Part shown: piece after piece, positions 61,688-64,000 of the stretch | How positions within the stretch are numbered: the stretch's first letter is position 1 | Layout: each line of letters opens with the position of its first letter | Assembly (NCBI GenBank): GCA_019638355.1 | Contig: JAHBTY010000001.1 | Location: 930,001 to 994,000, forward strand | Length of the DNA: 64,000 nucleotides | Reading direction: 5' to 3' | Source: Cyclobacteriaceae bacterium | Lineage (GTDB): Bacteria > Bacteroidota > Bacteroidia > Cytophagales > Cyclobacteriaceae | The notes under the pieces: generated by a model | The model's database searches: none | What the model was told of the DNA's origin: nothing | The model's input: the letters and a program-made list of their open reading frames with translations, nothing else | Position numbers and translations under genes: made by a program

Positions 61688-63109
61688 TCATTTATATGTC
61701 ATGACTATCTCGTCAAAAGATGATTGTCTATCTAAGTGCCTAATGTATCCTGTTGTAAAGAACCAATCATTAAAGAATGCTGATGTGTCTTTCCCTGATA
61801 CTTGTTTTGTAATGCGAATAAAGTCTTCTGTTGTTGCCTCTTTACCTGAATACTCTTTATAAAATGCTCTTAGCGAGTGATTAAATTTCTCATCGCCTAA
61901 TGTTTGATAAAGAATTCGGAAAGCAATCATGCCTAATGAATAAGAGTAATCCGTCATTCCATGCTTTCCAAAATCAACCATGGGCACAGTCTTTAACCTC
62001 ATGTCATTAGCCACTTCCCGTCTAACCACTTGTAAGAACCAATCGGTCACATAATTCAGGTATTCGCGATGTTCGAGTTTTTCTATTGTTAAATATTCGA
62101 TGAACGTTGCCAGCCCCTCTTCCCACCTGGGGGATGGAGCTTTAAGATCAACATTCCACAAATGTGAAATTTCATGATACGCTTGATGTATCTCCGTGGA
62201 ATCTTTAAAAGCGGATGCTGATTGAAGTATGGATGACACATCAGCCTGCGAGCCGTAGCCATCCGGTATTTCTATAATTGAAAACCCTTTAAAGTTGTTA
62301 AGGGGGCCCCACCAATTTGTATACAACCTTATGGTTTTTTGAAGAGCTTCCAGGACCTTCTTAGCGCCTAAGGAATCTTGCTTGAAGTAATAAACGGTTA
62401 ATCCATTGGCGGCTACCTTACCATACTTTGCAATGGCGATATCCATGCGCCATGCCCCTTTCACATTTTTAAATTCGAATGTGGTTTGACCATTCACTGA
62501 ATTGGTAGAAACAAGCGCACCACCATTTACTGCTACCAACGAATCGGGAATTGTAACGCTGACGCGATAATCAAAATTTGCTTTTGGAAATTGCTTATTG
62601 ATCTTATTTGATGGATAGCCCAGCTCAGGATACGCCATGCAATCAGGCCGCAGGATAGTAAAGTTTGGATCAATTTTATCTCTAACATAATTCCACCCGA
62701 CCTCCGTGTATCCATGTAATGTTCCATCATACTCCATTTCCAGTGTAATGGATTGGTTGGGCAGTAAGGGCTTCTTCAGTCCAACACTAATGAAATTCGA
62801 TTGCAACCTTACCTGATCTTCGAAGCTTCTAATGTTTTGTGCGAAGGACAAAGAAGTTCCATCTGATTTGACATCTCTTACTGTTAGCAGCCTATACAAA
62901 ACAAACGGCAATTTTCTCACTTTTGCATTCGAGTTGTTCGTTACTTCAACTTTACAGGTTGCTTGCAACGATTCATTTGCAAAATCAAAATCTACTTCAC
63001 ATTCATATTTATTAATCGCCAATAATGTGTTGTGTATGTGGTTGGTTTGAGCATTTGCCTTGAGTGACCCTACAAATACACTTAAGATGACAACTATTTT
63101 TATATCCAT
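61688..63109 (-). CDS. Secreted gluzincin metallopeptidase (M1/M61-like)
   Basis: The 473-residue protein has a signal peptide (SLKANA) and an N-terminal beta domain. The catalytic Zn motif is HEISH (312-316), with the third ligand likely Glu 330 or Glu 331 in PRWEEGLATFIEYL. The spacing of 13 or 14 residues is shorter than the 18 of classical M1 enzymes. HLWNV right after the HEISH recalls M61. It probably trims peptides outside the cytoplasm. The gene lies 11 bases downstream of the alpha/beta hydrolase. Confidence 0.8.
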   Translation of the reverse strand: MDIKIVVILSVFVGSLKANAQTNHIHNTLLAINKYECEVDFDFANESLQATCKVEVTNNSNAKVRKLPFVLYRLLTVRDVKSDGTSLSFAQNIRSFEDQVRLQSNFISVGLKKPLLPNQSITLEMEYDGTLHGYTEVGWNYVRDKIDPNFTILRPDCMAYPELGYPSNKINKQFPKANFDYRVSVTIPDSLVAVNGGALVSTNSVNGQTTFEFKNVKGAWRMDIAIAKYGKVAANGLTVYYFKQDSLGAKKVLEALQKTIRLYTNWWGPLNNFKGFSIIEIPDGYGSQADVSSILQSASAFKDSTEIHQAYHEISHLWNVDLKAPSPRWEEGLATFIEYLTIEKLEHREYLNYVTDWFLQVVRREVANDMRLKTVPMVDFGKHGMTDYSYSLGMIAFRILYQTLGDEKFNHSLRAFYKEYSGKEATTEDFIRITKQVSGKDTSAFFNDWFFTTGYIRHLDRQSSFDEIVMTYK

Positions 63110-63120
63110 AATTTGCTTAG

Positions 63121-63990
63121 TCAGGTTATCCTTTCCTTTATCATTTGCGTAAAATCTTTTGTTCTTTCAAGCTCTGGGAAATGACCACATTCCTCAAATT
63201 CAATAATCTCACAATTTTCGACATGAGTTTTTAGTGACTTTTTATCTGTCATTCGATGAGTAAAGTCCATTCCTCCCCATACCAACGTGGTTGGTATCTT
63301 TTGCAAGCTAAGTGGTGTGTTGTAGTCTTTTTTCAATCCGTGCACTAATGAGGATAAGCAAAAACATCCTCCTTTTGTTAAAGATGTAATAGCGGTCTTT
63401 GAATATTCAAATCGATCAACGGAATTTTTAGGTAAGGCATATTTGTACCAATTGCTGACCAGTTGTTTCACAAAAATGGCATTGGTTAATTGACCAACAA
63501 CTGGTACTTTAAGCAAAGCAGGGATAGACTTTTCCGACCACTGTATCATTGCCTGAAAAGATGGAGTTTGTGCTAAGAAAATGTGCTTAATCCTTTCCGG
63601 ATAATCACTTGCAGCTTGCAGAGCATAAAATCCATTTGAGCATGAAAAGATCAGTGTAGCTTTCCGGATATTGAGTGAATCCATCAATTGAACCAGAAGG
63701 TTAGAACCGCTTTTAAATGTATAATCATACTTTGAATCGGGATACGAAAAACCAAGTCCGGGATATTCAAAACAAATTACACGGTAGTTCTCTGATAATT
63801 TTTTGACAAGGGACAATTGATGCTCAATAACATTGGGCCCGTCTGGCACATTGATCAATACAGGTTTATTTCCCTTCGTATCAAGTACCCTGATTTTTCC
63901 ATAGTCTGTATCCAAATAGAAATAGCCATCATCAAGTTGCAACGGGGCCCTCCACCTGAAACGCATATTGTCTATAAAGTTGCCTTTCAT
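63121..63990 (-). CDS. Alpha/beta-hydrolase fold protein
   Basis: The 289-residue protein has the fold's oxyanion region (VICFEYPGLGFSYPDS), the nucleophile elbow FSCSNG with Ser 118 (Ser-x-Ser-x-Gly instead of Gly-x-Ser-x-Gly), an acidic residue in LVWGGMDFTHRM, and a terminal His in CGHFPELE. No signal peptide is present. Substrate unknown. Its start lies within 10 bases of the window end, so its upstream context is not visible. Confidence 0.8.
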   Translation of the reverse strand: MKGNFIDNMRFRWRAPLQLDDGYFYLDTDYGKIRVLDTKGNKPVLINVPDGPNVIEHQLSLVKKLSENYRVICFEYPGLGFSYPDSKYDYTFKSGSNLLVQLMDSLNIRKATLIFSCSNGFYALQAASDYPERIKHIFLAQTPSFQAMIQWSEKSIPALLKVPVVGQLTNAIFVKQLVSNWYKYALPKNSVDRFEYSKTAITSLTKGGCFCLSSLVHGLKKDYNTPLSLQKIPTTLVWGGMDFTHRMTDKKSLKTHVENCEIIEFEECGHFPELERTKDFTQMIKERIT

Positions 63991-64000
63991 TTTAGATTTG

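Noticed and set aside
1-64000. CRISPR arrays, tRNA or rRNA genes, IS elements, phage genes
   Set aside because: I saw no regularly spaced repeats, no tRNA-like or rRNA-like segments and no transposase or integrase frames. Mobility of the metal loci is therefore not supported directly.

Overview
The window comes from a member of the Bacteroidota, most likely a Cytophagales-type environmental bacterium. The reasons are the SusC/SusD pair with its ECF sigma/FecR regulators, several Bacteroidota-restricted small families (HYC_CC_PP-like, DUF6660, DUF5777, DUF5676-like), and promoters matching the phylum's TTG-N19/20-TAnnTTTG form. There are no tRNA or rRNA genes, no CRISPR array and no insertion sequence that I can see. 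Most of the window is accessory, metal-centred gene content, and almost everything between about 7.4 and 44.9 kb reads on the minus strand.

Layout. 0-2.7 kb holds a partial SPFH lipoprotein and small membrane or secreted proteins. 2.8-7.3 kb is a seven-gene mercury operon: ArsR-type repressor, MerTP, MerP, MerA with its own HMA domain, a CsoR-like protein lacking the usual ligands, a Cys-rich secreted peptide and a second MerTP. An operator palindrome lies over its -33 element. 7.4-14.5 kb is a cell-surface-signalling SusCD locus (ECF sigma, FecR, SusC with STN domain, SusD). 14.7-21.9 kb carries a lipoprotein, a cytoplasmic GH13 enzyme, a porin, a HYC_CC_PP-like protein and a FecA-like TonB receptor whose promoter is covered by two Fur-like boxes.

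21.9-30.4 kb is a tightly overlapping cluster: PRPP synthetase homologue, AMP/thymidine phosphorylase, SRPBCC protein, beta-CASP nuclease, Ca2+-type P-ATPase, ATP-cone/endonuclease protein and lipoprotein. 30.4-37.2 kb is a quinone/cytochrome module: an NrfD-type membrane subunit, a four-cluster ferredoxin-like subunit, cytochromes c, a DUF5777 barrel and several unknown proteins. It has no molybdopterin catalytic subunit. 37.2-43.7 kb is a Cu/Ag-type RND locus with two adaptors, a pump split into two overlapping frames and an AraC-type regulator with a metal-binding-like N-terminus.

43.8-46.9 kb holds small His-, Cys- and Gly-rich secreted proteins. 46.9-59.5 kb is a probable eleven-gene operon: CadA/ZntA-type ATPase, His-rich permease, DUF3703, CzcB, CzcC, CzcA, a 41-residue membrane peptide, DUF6660, porin, Rieske lipoprotein and di-heme DUF1111 oxidoreductase. 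It diverges from a DtxR/MntR-type regulator across a 28-bp near-perfect palindrome. 59.6-64 kb has that regulator, a GNAT enzyme, a TPR protein, a metallopeptidase and an alpha/beta hydrolase.

Most unusual point: the CzcA frame runs without a stop into a complete secreted-type domain of an unrecognised family. Two free-standing relatives of that domain lie at 30409-30969 and 44982-45551, each next to metal or redox genes. Together with the DtxR-linked Rieske/di-heme/porin genes, this is the best candidate in the window for an undescribed metal-handling system.
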